Position numbers and translations under genes: made by a program
Notes under the pieces: generated by a model
What the model was told of the DNA's origin: nothing
Seen by the model: only the letters and a program-made list of their open reading frames with translations
The model's database searches: none
NCBI RefSeq assembly: GCF_964026475.1
Contig: NZ_OZ032151.1
Coordinates: 248,001-312,000 of the forward strand
Length of the DNA: 64,000 bases
From: Candidatus Tisiphia endosymbiont of Nemotelus nigrinus
GTDB lineage: Bacteria > Pseudomonadota > Alphaproteobacteria > Rickettsiales > Rickettsiaceae
Direction: 5' to 3'
In this document: positions 11,692 to 19,896 of the stretch, one piece after another
How positions within the stretch are numbered: the first letter of the stretch is position 1
Layout of the letters: each line of letters opens with the position of its first letter

Positions 11692-12117
11692 ATGATGAGA
11701 AAATATTGTTTCAAAATTGATAAACTGATTCGTGATTTAGTCCCGGGAATTATGCGGTCGCGTGGCATTTCGGTATTTGAACGCAGTATGAAAAAAGATG
11801 AATATATCCAGCGTCTTAAAGATAAATTGTTTGAAGAAGCGCAGGAAGTGATTGATGCAAAAACATCAGATGAAATTTCTGAAGAACTAGCTGATTTGCT
11901 TGAAGTGATTTATGCATTAGGCAAAGAATGCAACTTATCAATGGAACAAATTGAAGCAAAGCGTCTTGTGAAGAAACAGAAAGATGGTAGCTTTGATAAC
12001 CGTATTTATGGCTCTTATATAGAAATGCACTCTGATAACAAAGATATTGGTTATTTTTTAGCTAAACCAGAAAAATACCCTGAAATAAAACTGGACTCTG
12101 TAAACATTTCTCTTTAA
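11692..12117 (+). CDS. MazG-like nucleoside triphosphate pyrophosphohydrolase
   Basis: 141 residues. It resembles the small all-alpha pyrophosphohydrolases related to MazG and phosphoribosyl-ATP pyrophosphatase, which hydrolyse noncanonical or surplus NTPs to NMP and PPi. The start FKIDKLIRDLVPGIM is the family's KLVRDxIP opening. The metal-binding helices appear as KLFEEAQEVIDA and EISEELADLLEVIYAL, giving the acidic EExxE...ExxD pattern. It begins 31 bp after prfB, on the same strand, and may be cotranscribed. The true substrate cannot be read from the sequence. Confidence 0.8.
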   Translation: MMRKYCFKIDKLIRDLVPGIMRSRGISVFERSMKKDEYIQRLKDKLFEEAQEVIDAKTSDEISEELADLLEVIYALGKECNLSMEQIEAKRLVKKQKDGSFDNRIYGSYIEMHSDNKDIGYFLAKPEKYPEIKLDSVNISL

Positions 12118-12660
12118 TGATTATTTTGATGGAGTGCTTCGTTGACCTACTGCCTTTCTAGCAATGACATTGACCACATACGACTTTTAAAGTGTCATGC
12201 CTAAAATCGCTTCCTCTTTTAACTCTCAACATCTGCGGTAAAAGCCCTTCCACATGGCGATTTAAAAGTCGCAATTAATGGTAGAAATTTGTTTTAGAAA
12301 ATGCATAAACGTCATTGCGAGGAGTCGCAAAGCAACGACGTGGCAATCCAGAAGTTGCAGCGGCAAAAAATAAAACTAGCCAACTGTTTATTGGGATCAC
12401 CACGCCACTTCGTGGCTCGCGATGACAATCATTCGTTTCTGCAATTTAGCGCTTTCTATCATTAGTTGCGACTTTTAAATCGCCCTAGCCCTTTCATCGT
12501 TGCGATACCACGTAGTGGTCGTGGCAATTCACATTCAAAATGCTAGCTGGGTTAACTATATAACTACAACATAGTCTTAATTTTGATAATATAACATTTA
12601 TTAAGTATTTTGTCTAATGTAACATAGTACCCTTTTACAAAACTATTTGTGGGTAATAAT
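12118..12660. repeat. Mosaic of palindromic repeats, families A and C
   Basis: Gene-free. Seen in order: a family A half (12135-12178); a family C stretch (about 12195-12258, starting gtcatgcctaaaatcgcttc) that recurs at 37833-37886; an inverted pair with ggcgatttaaaagtcgcaa at 12259-12277 and ttgcgacttttaaatcgcc near 12466-12484; between these arms a family A element (12308-12437); and a further A core (12493-12533). The arms around the A element suggest one repeat inserted inside another. Confidence 0.7.
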
Positions 12661-12697
12661 AGGCTAATAGACAGCATAATGCTGATCGGATTAGCCT
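12661..12697 (-). terminator. Nested hairpin after the 85-residue gene
   Basis: Outer arms aggctaat (12661-12668) and attagcct (12690-12697) enclose a perfect inner palindrome cagcat-t/a-atgctg. It lies 22 bp past the stop of the reverse-strand gene. There is no clear U-run, so it may be an RNA-stabilising or atypical terminator structure. The copy at about 60545-60585 is partly broken by base changes. Confidence 0.45.
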
Positions 12698-12719
12698 ATA
12701 GTATTATAAAACAGTTCAA

Positions 12720-12977
12720 TTATTTTCTTTCTTTAGTCTCTTGACTATTATTGATAATTGATTGTTGTTGATTCCTCAGTTTGTTCTTTTCTTCTATTGA
12801 GTTAAGGAAAAAATAAGTAAATGTTAGGAATCCAATTAGCATAGGAATAAAAACAAATATAATGGCATTGCGTTTTCTGACAGATTCTTCACGATCTAAA
12901 CGACTCTCCTGTTCTTCATATGTTTCTCCTAATTCATTACGCCATATATCTTCTTGATCTGAATTATTTTCTAGCAT
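12720..12977 (-). CDS. Small single-helix membrane protein, copy 1
   Basis: 85 residues, function not recognised. The N-terminal half is highly charged (LGETYEEQESRLDREESVRK). It is followed by one hydrophobic segment (about residues 38-60, IIFVFIPMLIGFLTFTYFFL) and a polar tail rich in Asn and Gln. A near-identical copy lies at 60274-60531 on the other strand, differing by a handful of residues. In both, a GAAGGTAT ribosome site precedes ATG, and the homology continues about 55 bp past the stop. Conservation of both frames suggests that both are, or were until recently, translated. Confidence 0.7.
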   Translation of the reverse strand: MLENNSDQEDIWRNELGETYEEQESRLDREESVRKRNAIIFVFIPMLIGFLTFTYFFLNSIEEKNKLRNQQQSIINNSQETKERK

Positions 12978-13022
12978 TTGATACCTTCCATTTTCTAGCT
13001 TATAATAATACGTTTACAATGA

Positions 13023-13104
13023 TTTAGTAGTTAAACTACTAAACAAATTATATACAAATTTAATTTAAATTAATATTTAATATTTAATCATATTAATTTA
13101 AATT
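13023..13104. repeat. Two AT-rich perfect palindromes
   Basis: A 10-bp inverted repeat, tttagtagtt / aactactaaa (13023-13043, one central base), lies 45 bp upstream of the 85-residue gene. A 15-bp one follows, aatttaaattaatat (13062-13076) and its complement (13090-13104). They could be an operator or a bidirectional terminator. The rest of 12978-13570 contains only family A fragments (13308-13330 and 13466-13544) and no supported gene. Confidence 0.5.
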
Positions 13105-13570
13105 GAATCTATTGTAAAGATTATAAAATTCAATATATAGATATTAACGGATTAGCTATATTATTTGCTATAAATAACATTAGATATAAAATATGAATAA
13201 TCAGCAACAATTAGCACCAAATTTTATTATTTTAGATAAGCTAGGTCATGATATTGACGGTCCAATAAGATGTAGCTGTTAACAAATAATACTTTCATTT
13301 ATCTAAAGTGACCCATTGCAATGACGCCAAGTTTTATGTTCTTTAACTTTAAATATAATATTTTTTATAAAATATTCATAATAATGCTTAGTGTACATTA
13401 TAATTATTATATACTACATGAATTGGGTAGGAGAAATAATTATTCTCTTCTCGAATTAATGTTATAGCTAACCCGTTAATGTTTTAGATAGCCTCCTCGC
13501 AATGACTAAGGAATTAACTAGAACCTATTTGGGTTAGCTATATCTATCTTTAACAAAAAGGTTGGTTTAT

Positions 13571-14737
13571 ATGACAGTACAACATTTATTAGCTCTTTAT
13601 CATAAATATGATCAAGAAATTTTAATGTTAATCATTATGATAGCTTCGATCATTCCATTTATTATTTTTATTAAAAAAATAATAAATGGAATGATCAAAA
13701 AATATATTGACCAGTGGCATCATGATTATGAAAAAACATTTAAAAAATATTCTATATACACCCATTTATTACATACATTACTAGCTTTATACATTATATT
13801 CTGGGGCAATATCTTACAGCCATTTCCTACTTTATCTTGGATAATTAGCATCAAGAATATTGCGATAATCCTCTATACAGGCGGTTTCGTTACAATGCTA
13901 ATCTTGTCTCTTATCGATGCTTTTGCAGATATTTATCGCAACAGATTGACCATTTCTATCCAATCTTATTTAAGTTTATACACTCAAATATTGAAGATAT
14001 TTATTATCTCTATTGCTACCATTATAATTATTTCCAGTATTCTAAATGTTTCCCTTAGTGCATTTTTTACTAGCTTGGGAGCAGCAGCAGCGTTGTTAAC
14101 CTTTCTATTTAAGGATACTGTTGTGGCGTTGCTAGCAAGCTTACAACTAATTTCGCAGGATGTAATACGAATTGGCGATTTTGTTAGTATTAGCCAGTAT
14201 AATGTTGAAGGTACTGTAGAGAAAATTACTATTACATCCGTTAAAATTAAAAATGCTGATCAAACCATTTCAACGATACCTACATCTAGTCTTTTAACAA
14301 CTAATGTAGTAAACTCGCGCGGTATAACTGACTCAATGGCAAAAAAAATTCAGGGACCAATCTGTATTGACATAAATACTATTCTATTGGTTTCGACTGT
14401 ATCTTTTATACAAGAATTGAAAAAATCACCATATTTGACAAAAGAAGCAATGGATAAAGTGAGTTTGGAACAGCTAGGTGATTATGTAACAAATATCAAA
14501 ATATTTAGACTGTATGTAAAAGAATATTTGAGAAATCACCCGATGATATATCAACAAGATTTTACATTTCTAGTACGTCAGCTGCCTGCAACTCCTAATG
14601 GTTTACCAATAGAGTTATATGTCTTTACTCATGAAATAAGGAAGGGTATATATGAAGATATTCAATCAGATATTTTTGATCATTTGTTTGCAGTGCTACC
14701 TGAATTCAAATTAAAAATATTTCAAAATAGTAATTAA
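13571..14737 (+). CDS. MscS-family mechanosensitive ion channel
   Basis: Inner-membrane channel that opens under membrane tension and releases solutes during osmotic downshift. I use ATG 13571 (MTVQHLLALYHKYDQ), with an AAAGG ribosome site, giving 388 residues. There are about five hydrophobic segments. The pore-lining helix is visible in FTSLGAAAALLTFLFKDTVV (Ala/Gly-rich TM3), followed by the beta-domain start ISQDVIRIGDFVSI and the family signature VEGTVEKITITSVKIKNADQ with IPTSSLL. The layout resembles the larger YbdG-type members. A perfect 19-bp inverted repeat lies within the first codons (listed separately). Confidence 0.9.
   Translation: MTVQHLLALYHKYDQEILMLIIMIASIIPFIIFIKKIINGMIKKYIDQWHHDYEKTFKKYSIYTHLLHTLLALYIIFWGNILQPFPTLSWIISIKNIAIILYTGGFVTMLILSLIDAFADIYRNRLTISIQSYLSLYTQILKIFIISIATIIIISSILNVSLSAFFTSLGAAAALLTFLFKDTVVALLASLQLISQDVIRIGDFVSISQYNVEGTVEKITITSVKIKNADQTISTIPTSSLLTTNVVNSRGITDSMAKKIQGPICIDINTILLVSTVSFIQELKKSPYLTKEAMDKVSLEQLGDYVTNIKIFRLYVKEYLRNHPMIYQQDFTFLVRQLPATPNGLPIELYVFTHEIRKGIYEDIQSDIFDHLFAVLPEFKLKIFQNSN
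13648..13696 (+). repeat. 19-bp perfect inverted repeat inside the MscS gene
   Basis: Arms at 13648-13666 (gatcattccatttattatt) and 13678-13696 (its exact complement) with an 11-base A/T loop. It spans codons 26-42, encoding the end of the first membrane helix and the following basic turn. The mRNA could form a long stem 77 bases into the reading frame. Confidence 0.85.
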
Positions 14738-14753
14738 CTAAAATGATATAATA

Positions 14754-15464
14754 ATGACTTTAGAGACCAAACTTAATTTAGCTTCTGCCTACCAAATTCT
14801 TGCAATTTTAGGCTTAGACGATCATACATATACTCATCTATCGGCAAGGCCTAAAGGAGCTGATTTTTACTATATTTATCCTTTTGGCTTAAGGTTTGAG
14901 GAAGTAACTAGCGATAATTTACTGCAAGTTAGTTTGGATGGAACAGTTTTAGAGGGTAGCGAATATAGTTACAATGAAACCGGTTACGTCACTCACGGTA
15001 ACATCTATAAAGCAAGAGAGGATATTTCATCTATCTTTCATTTGCATACTCCTGCAACTGTTGCTGTATCATCTATGCGAGTAGGATTGATGCCAATAAG
15101 TCAGTGGGCACTGCATTTTTATGAAAGACTATCTTATCATGAATATAACTCTCTTATAGTTACGTCTAATCATGCTAATAAAATACTTGATGATCTTGGG
15201 TCAAATTATGTTATGTTTCTACGTAATCACGGAATATTAGCATGTGGTAGGACAATACATGAAGCTATGTTTTATACTTATCATTTAGAGCAAGCATGTA
15301 AAACCCAATGTTTAGCATGTTCCACAAATCAGGAGTTAATCATACCATTTCAAGAAACTTGTAGAAAATCGGTGCAAGATTTATTATCATTTGAAGAAGA
15401 TTTAGGTAAACGTGACTGGATAGCTTGGCTTAATTTACTCAAGACGGTTTATGGTGAGCAATGA
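14754..15464 (+). CDS. Class II aldolase/adducin family protein
   Basis: 236 residues. It belongs to the zinc-dependent class II aldolase fold that includes L-fuculose- and L-ribulose-phosphate aldolase/epimerase. The N-terminus is [20 protein letters not shown]. Zinc ligands are suggested by [15 protein letters not shown] (two His) and by [17 protein letters not shown] (third His). The motif [16 protein letters not shown] is also family-typical. The substrate is unknown; related rickettsial and alphaproteobacterial copies are usually annotated only to family. It is followed by a DUF2608 gene overlapping by 4 bp (ATGA), implying translational coupling. Confidence 0.88.
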   Translation: MTLETKLNLASAYQILAILGLDDHTYTHLSARPKGADFYYIYPFGLRFEEVTSDNLLQVSLDGTVLEGSEYSYNETGYVTHGNIYKAREDISSIFHLHTPATVAVSSMRVGLMPISQWALHFYERLSYHEYNSLIVTSNHANKILDDLGSNYVMFLRNHGILACGRTIHEAMFYTYHLEQACKTQCLACSTNQELIIPFQETCRKSVQDLLSFEEDLGKRDWIAWLNLLKTVYGEQ

Positions 15465-16282
15465 AAAAATTTTTAGTAATAGTAATTTTACAATGTATAG
15501 CAATGGAAGCACTATCGAACATTGAGAGAATAAAGTTACACTCTTTCGATGACTTAACTAAGAAAATTAGAGGTAAAGATACACTAGTTGTATTTGATAT
15601 TGATGGGGTTATTCTTGCCGCTAAAGACTCTTATTTAAGCCATGATAATCGGGAAATGCGTCATAAATTTCTTGATGACATTGAAAAATCACATGGTTTA
15701 GTTCAGAAAAAGAATATATATGGACTCATTATTGCTCAGATGGAGTATAAGTTAATTGAACCAGTATTAGTAAAGCATTTTTGGTTTTTAAAATTTAATG
15801 GTGCTGATATTATTGCTTTAACATCAATGGGACCAAATAATCCATATTTCGATCAAGAGCAAGATCGTGTTGATGTGTTGAAAGATAAAGGATTAATTTT
15901 TGATGGAAGATATCAAGGTTTAATAAAAATTGACGAACAAAACCGACCTCAACCAGAAGTCATTGAAGGAGTTATTTTTGCTAGAGGTTATGAAAAAGGA
16001 TTAGTGCTTAAAGCATATCTCGATCAACAACGAGCTAATTATAGCAAGATAGTGATGATAGACGATATGTCTCAAAATTTGGATTCTGTTGAAAGATACC
16101 TTAAAAATCAGGTTGATAGTATAGTTCTAATAGAATATAGCTACGATAAGTTAGCAGAGCAAAAATCTATAAAAACTCTCTCCACTTTGCAGCAAGATTT
16201 TGTTAAAACTCAATCTATTTGGTTAAGCGATAAACAAGCCTCTGTTTTGTTACAAATAATAAATAAAGATAAAATTGAATGA
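15461..16282 (+). CDS. DUF2608 HAD-like phosphatase family protein
   Basis: 273 residues with a probable signal peptide ([20 protein letters not shown]). The HAD motif I is [10 protein letters not shown] (first residues of the catalytic DxD). Motif II is suggested by IIALTSMG, and the acidic motif IV by [12 protein letters not shown]. This matches the DUF2608 family of secreted or periplasmic HAD proteins found in intracellular bacteria such as Rickettsia, Legionella and Chlamydiales, whose substrates are not known. The start overlaps the aldolase stop by 4 bp. A short remnant of a second DUF2608 gene lies just downstream at 16422-16457. Confidence 0.85.
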   Translation: MKKFLVIVILQCIAMEALSNIERIKLHSFDDLTKKIRGKDTLVVFDIDGVILAAKDSYLSHDNREMRHKFLDDIEKSHGLVQKKNIYGLIIAQMEYKLIEPVLVKHFWFLKFNGADIIALTSMGPNNPYFDQEQDRVDVLKDKGLIFDGRYQGLIKIDEQNRPQPEVIEGVIFARGYEKGLVLKAYLDQQRANYSKIVMIDDMSQNLDSVERYLKNQVDSIVLIEYSYDKLAEQKSIKTLSTLQQDFVKTQSIWLSDKQASVLLQIINKDKIE

Positions 16283-16320
16283 TAAAAAGTAAAAGAGACA
16301 AAATAGTAAATCATTGTTTC

Positions 16321-16371
16321 GCACACGACTCACCGAAGTTTTGTGAAACCAATTTTTCAAAGGAGAAGAAT
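16321..16371. repeat. Partial family B palindromic repeat
   Basis: The stretch containing cgaagttttgtgaaaccaat and tttttcaaaggag matches the right half of the family B element inserted in nuoN (30955-31000). Only this half remains. Confidence 0.55.
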
Positions 16372-16421
16372 ATATTCATCACAGCAGGTGATAATCTCTT
16401 GTGTTCCTATTGATAGAATTA

Positions 16422-16457
16422 ACGGTAAAGATATACTAATTATATTTGATATTGGTT
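16422..16457 (+). pseudogene. Remnant of a second DUF2608 gene
   Basis: About 12 codons reading NGKDILIIFDIG then stop. This matches [12 protein letters not shown], the HAD motif I region of the intact DUF2608 protein upstream (residues 38-49), at both DNA and protein level. The rest of the copy is gone, cut by the family B fragment on one side and the GNAT gene on the other. Confidence 0.65.
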
Positions 16458-16461
16458 GAAA

Positions 16462-17256
16462 ATGATTCAAGAAATTAAGACTATCAACAATCTTAACTTA
16501 ATATCAGAGTTAAAGAAGTTCCCGAATCAAGCTGTACTTTGGGAAATTATAGAGAAAAACCAATCTGGAAAAATATTTGAGCTACTAGGTGGAGCTATAT
16601 TAATTATAGAAAATGGTCACGATTCATCTGTTTTCATTGCAGGGTCATTAACAGATGAGGAGGTTAAGGATACAATCTCCCTTGTTGGTGATTTAGAATT
16701 TCCAATGATTTACTGCCATCCCAAATATTGCCCTTTGTTTTTACGGCTTGGATGGAATTTCCACTTACGTATTGAACTTTCGCTCAAAAATCTAAAAGAT
16801 ACTGGAGTGCCAAAACAACATGTAGATATTGAACCAATTAAAACACTGGATATCTTTAAAAAATGCCTACGATACAAAAAACAATCTCAACTATATGGTT
16901 CAGATGAGAATTTTTTAATGTATGGTACTGGATATGCATTACTCCTTGGTTCACAAGTTGTGAGTGAAGTCTATGCTAGTATTGGTGGCGGGTACGCTGA
17001 CATAGGTATTATCACCCATCCTGATTATCGTGGTAAAGGATACGGTACACAAATTGCCTCTCATTTAATTAAGCAATGTCTCCATACAAAAATAACCCCT
17101 AAATGGAGTTGCAACGTTGATAATAGAGCTTCATTACATACAGCTCTGAAACTAGGCTTTGAGATAAGCCGTTATTATACATTACTTGTCCCTAATTACG
17201 GTAACGTTCTTTGCCCTAACTTGGCAAATTGGCTGAGAAACAATCCTTATCCGTGA
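16462..17256 (+). CDS. GNAT acetyltransferase, GNAT_acetyltran/ZmaR-like family
   Basis: 264 residues from ATG 16462 (an in-frame TTG lies two codons earlier). The C-terminal half holds the acetyl-CoA site: ADIGIITHPDYRGKGYGTQI, with the RGKGYG pyrophosphate loop, then NVDNRASLHTALKLGFEISR. The length and the long N-terminal domain match the Pfam GNAT_acetyltran group, which includes the zwittermicin resistance protein ZmaR, rather than a minimal GNAT. The substrate is unknown. A strong hairpin follows the stop by 8 bp. Confidence 0.8.
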   Translation: MIQEIKTINNLNLISELKKFPNQAVLWEIIEKNQSGKIFELLGGAILIIENGHDSSVFIAGSLTDEEVKDTISLVGDLEFPMIYCHPKYCPLFLRLGWNFHLRIELSLKNLKDTGVPKQHVDIEPIKTLDIFKKCLRYKKQSQLYGSDENFLMYGTGYALLLGSQVVSEVYASIGGGYADIGIITHPDYRGKGYGTQIASHLIKQCLHTKITPKWSCNVDNRASLHTALKLGFEISRYYTLLVPNYGNVLCPNLANWLRNNPYP

Positions 17257-17264
17257 GAGTATAG

Positions 17265-17304
17265 CTAGACACTTATATCATAATTTAAAGATATAAGTGT
17301 CTAG
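17265..17304. terminator. 15-bp perfect hairpin after the GNAT gene
   Basis: Arms ctagacacttatatc (17265-17279) and gatataagtgtctag (17290-17304) around a 10-base loop. No U-tract follows, so it may protect the 3' end or act as an atypical terminator. Confidence 0.5.
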
Positions 17305-17384
17305 AAACCATATTGTAAAGAAAACCCTCAAATTTTCTATGATTTCAGTCTATAACTGTAGTGCTAGGTTATAAGAACGAACAA

Positions 17385-17481
17385 CCGTCATCGCGAGCCA
17401 CGAAGTGGCGTGGCGATCCAAATAAACAGTGTGCTGTTGCAACTTTTGCTTCGTCGCCTAAAGTGACTCCTCGCAATAATG
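17385..17481. repeat. Family A palindromic repeat
   Basis: ccgtcatcgcgagccacgaa ... gtggcgatccaaataaac, then ttgcttcgtcgcctaaagtg ... ctcctcgcaata. Both cores face inward. The remaining parts of 17305-17647 show no gene. Confidence 0.75.
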
Positions 17482-17647
17482 GTTAGAGATCAGCTTTTTT
17501 CCTTAAATTGGTACATTATGTCGAATTACCCTTTCACTACAAAATAAAAATTGTATATTAAAAAAATGCTAAATACACTTAGTGGAAGGATTACCACATG
17601 CTATAATACACTTTTCACCTAACTAAATATAAGTTAAGTACTAATTT

Positions 17648-19252
17648 ATGGTTAATATATTCAATCGACTAAAAATGCAAGTTTTTATAAAAATGTTGCA
17701 CAAACTTATAGCATATTTTTTGTACAAAAAAAATATTATTATCCTAATAGGAGATAAAGGTACATTTCTTTGTGCTTTGGTTCACGATAAAATTGTAGGT
17801 AGTTTGTTTATATCTGCTGAAAAGCAAAATGAATTGGACTCCTATAAAGAATTTTTTGCTAAATTCAAGAAACATTATATTTTCTTCTTATTAAGTGGTT
17901 CTGAATGTCAGTTACGCCATGAACTAGTACCTGTACTACATTCAATAGTAAAAACCAATCCTGTGAAGAAGTTTATTGAAGAGTATTTTTCCGCAAATTA
18001 TGTGGTTGGTTACACTGTCTATAATATCAATACTAGCCCTAGTGAAACGTGGAATACTCTGATTGTATCTAATCCTTATACACCTCCTTTAAGTAAAATA
18101 CTTGAAAATCTGCTGATAAATAATAGCCAAAAGTTTGGAGGGATTTATTTTTTATCTTTAGAGTTGCAAACAATTATCGATAAAATTGTAAGAAATGTTG
18201 AGAATAATAAATATAGTGAATATTTACAAATTTTTGTATGTATTTTAAATAGCAGTGGTATTAAACTTGTTGTTAAACACCAAGGTAATATAATCTCAAA
18301 ACAAACGTTTGACTACCCATCTGATAAGTCAGACTTATATATTCAGGGTGTAATCGAACAAGAAGTGGAAGATTGTTTGATATCTTGTAAAAATTATATT
18401 GATAGTATAACCCTTAAAGTTTGTATAATTCTTATAGTAGACCAAAATTTAAAGTTGCTGTTAGAACAATCCAGTTTTGGTGGACATCCAGTAATATTTA
18501 AGTCTAATGACATATTAGGTAGGAATAATAAATTTTCAGATGGGATGATCGTCAAATTATTTAATGAACAAAAAAGCTTTCTAGCCTCTAACCAATATTT
18601 AGAATCCATAGCTAAACTCAATATTATCAGTTCTTTAGTTTTTAAACCACTTATCACTATCATAATAATATTGATATTTGCTGCATCTATTATCAAAGTT
18701 AAAACCGTAGCAAATTATAAAAAATTGGATATTTTAAATTCACATTATTTTAGTACTGAACAAGATTATTATAACGTTAAGCAGACCTATCCATATCTTC
18801 AAAACGCCACTAATTTAGCTGATTTATATGTCTTTGAATCATTATTGCAAATTCTTACACCAACACCTTTTGATCCGTTAGAGAAGTTGTTAACAACTTT
18901 ACCACCCAATCTATACCTAGAAGAGATTAAATGGCAAAGACTTGATCTAGATAATACATTATTATCATCATCTAATCAGTATATACAAATCGAGATGTCA
19001 TTAAAATTTATTGCTAATGATATGCTAGTTGAAGAGGCTACTAAGCTTTTGGAACAAAAAATTGCAAATTTTAGTGAAATATTTAGTAATATGGACATTA
19101 GGATTAGCATATTTACTGATCAAATATTAGAACTACCTAATAGAGTGATAATACCAGCATCTGTTATTATTGGGAGTAATTCTAATAGGGCTAGCTATAG
19201 AACTTATAAAAACAAAAATAATAAATATAAAATTGCTGGATGTATAGCATAG
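17648..19252 (+). CDS. Hypothetical one-helix membrane protein (PilM/PilN- or GspL-like layout)
   Basis: 534 residues, not recognised as a named family. A mostly soluble N-terminal part of about 335 residues is followed by a single strong membrane helix (near residues 338-356, PLITIIIILIFAASII) and a C-terminal domain of about 175 residues with an alternating strand/helix pattern and a predicted coiled stretch right after the membrane. This layout resembles PilM+PilN fusions or GspL of type II secretion/type IV pilus systems, but no ATP-binding motif can be shown, so this is only a topology argument. It overlaps the convergent TraX-like gene by 49 bp at its 3' end. Confidence 0.6.
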   Translation: MVNIFNRLKMQVFIKMLHKLIAYFLYKKNIIILIGDKGTFLCALVHDKIVGSLFISAEKQNELDSYKEFFAKFKKHYIFFLLSGSECQLRHELVPVLHSIVKTNPVKKFIEEYFSANYVVGYTVYNINTSPSETWNTLIVSNPYTPPLSKILENLLINNSQKFGGIYFLSLELQTIIDKIVRNVENNKYSEYLQIFVCILNSSGIKLVVKHQGNIISKQTFDYPSDKSDLYIQGVIEQEVEDCLISCKNYIDSITLKVCIILIVDQNLKLLLEQSSFGGHPVIFKSNDILGRNNKFSDGMIVKLFNEQKSFLASNQYLESIAKLNIISSLVFKPLITIIIILIFAASIIKVKTVANYKKLDILNSHYFSTEQDYYNVKQTYPYLQNATNLADLYVFESLLQILTPTPFDPLEKLLTTLPPNLYLEEIKWQRLDLDNTLLSSSNQYIQIEMSLKFIANDMLVEEATKLLEQKIANFSEIFSNMDIRISIFTDQILELPNRVIIPASVIIGSNSNRASYRTYKNKNNKYKIAGCIA

Positions 19253-19896
19253 ATATATAAAGTATTACGGCTTATGAACCGCAAATTTATAGCAACTTTT
19301 TGTTCAAAATTTCTTGCAACCATGAATATATATTCTAAAACTCCGAATATAATTACTATAAACACATAGATATACGAGAATTGGAAAACAGCTATACTAT
19401 GCATTACAGACAAAATCATAGATATTGCAATGGTAAGCCTAAAATTATTTAGATCATGCTTAGCTATATAACCAAGTAGCATGATAGCTATAGATATGGT
19501 GCCGTAATCAATAAGAAACCAACTACAGGACCAAAAAGTTCCAAGGAAAACAACATGACAATAGCCCTTATAGAAGAAATTATTTAGGCTATTATGAAAA
19601 TAATAAATATAGCACTGCCCTAAAAAAATCGAGATAAGTATATTAGTTTCAATAAATTCCTTAAAAAATATGATAGTAACTACATATAGTAGAACTCCGA
19701 CTACAAGAATTTTAACACTTGGTTTCTTATGAAAATTATAGCCAGCAAAAAAGCAAAAAATTGGCATAGCAGTGCGACCAATAACTCGCATTATTTCGTA
19801 TTCAGGAAAAAGCACTAACCCCGCATGATCTATCACCATGGTTATTACAGCTATAGTCTTTAAAAAATCTTGATAATTAGATTCAGTTTTTGTCAT
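19204..19896 (-). CDS. TraX-family membrane protein
   Basis: 230 residues with about seven hydrophobic segments. It resembles the TraX family, named for the F-plasmid pilin acetylase but widespread on chromosomes with unknown targets. Family marks are LKTIAVITMVIDHAGLVLFP, GRTAMPIFCFFAGYNFH and the end FISRNTLYIYAIHPAILYL. The start overlaps the end of murJ by 14 bp, so the two are probably one transcript. The 3' end overlaps the convergent 534-residue gene by 49 bp. Confidence 0.78.
   Translation of the reverse strand: MTKTESNYQDFLKTIAVITMVIDHAGLVLFPEYEIMRVIGRTAMPIFCFFAGYNFHKKPSVKILVVGVLLYVVTIIFFKEFIETNILISIFLGQCYIYYFHNSLNNFFYKGYCHVVFLGTFWSCSWFLIDYGTISIAIMLLGYIAKHDLNNFRLTIAISMILSVMHSIAVFQFSYIYVFIVIIFGVLEYIFMVARNFEQKVAINLRFISRNTLYIYAIHPAILYLLFLFL

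Noticed and set aside
13194..13282. Short forward frame of 27 codons starting MNNQQQLAPNF
   Set aside because: Too short, no ribosome site, ends in repeat debris; no evidence for translation.
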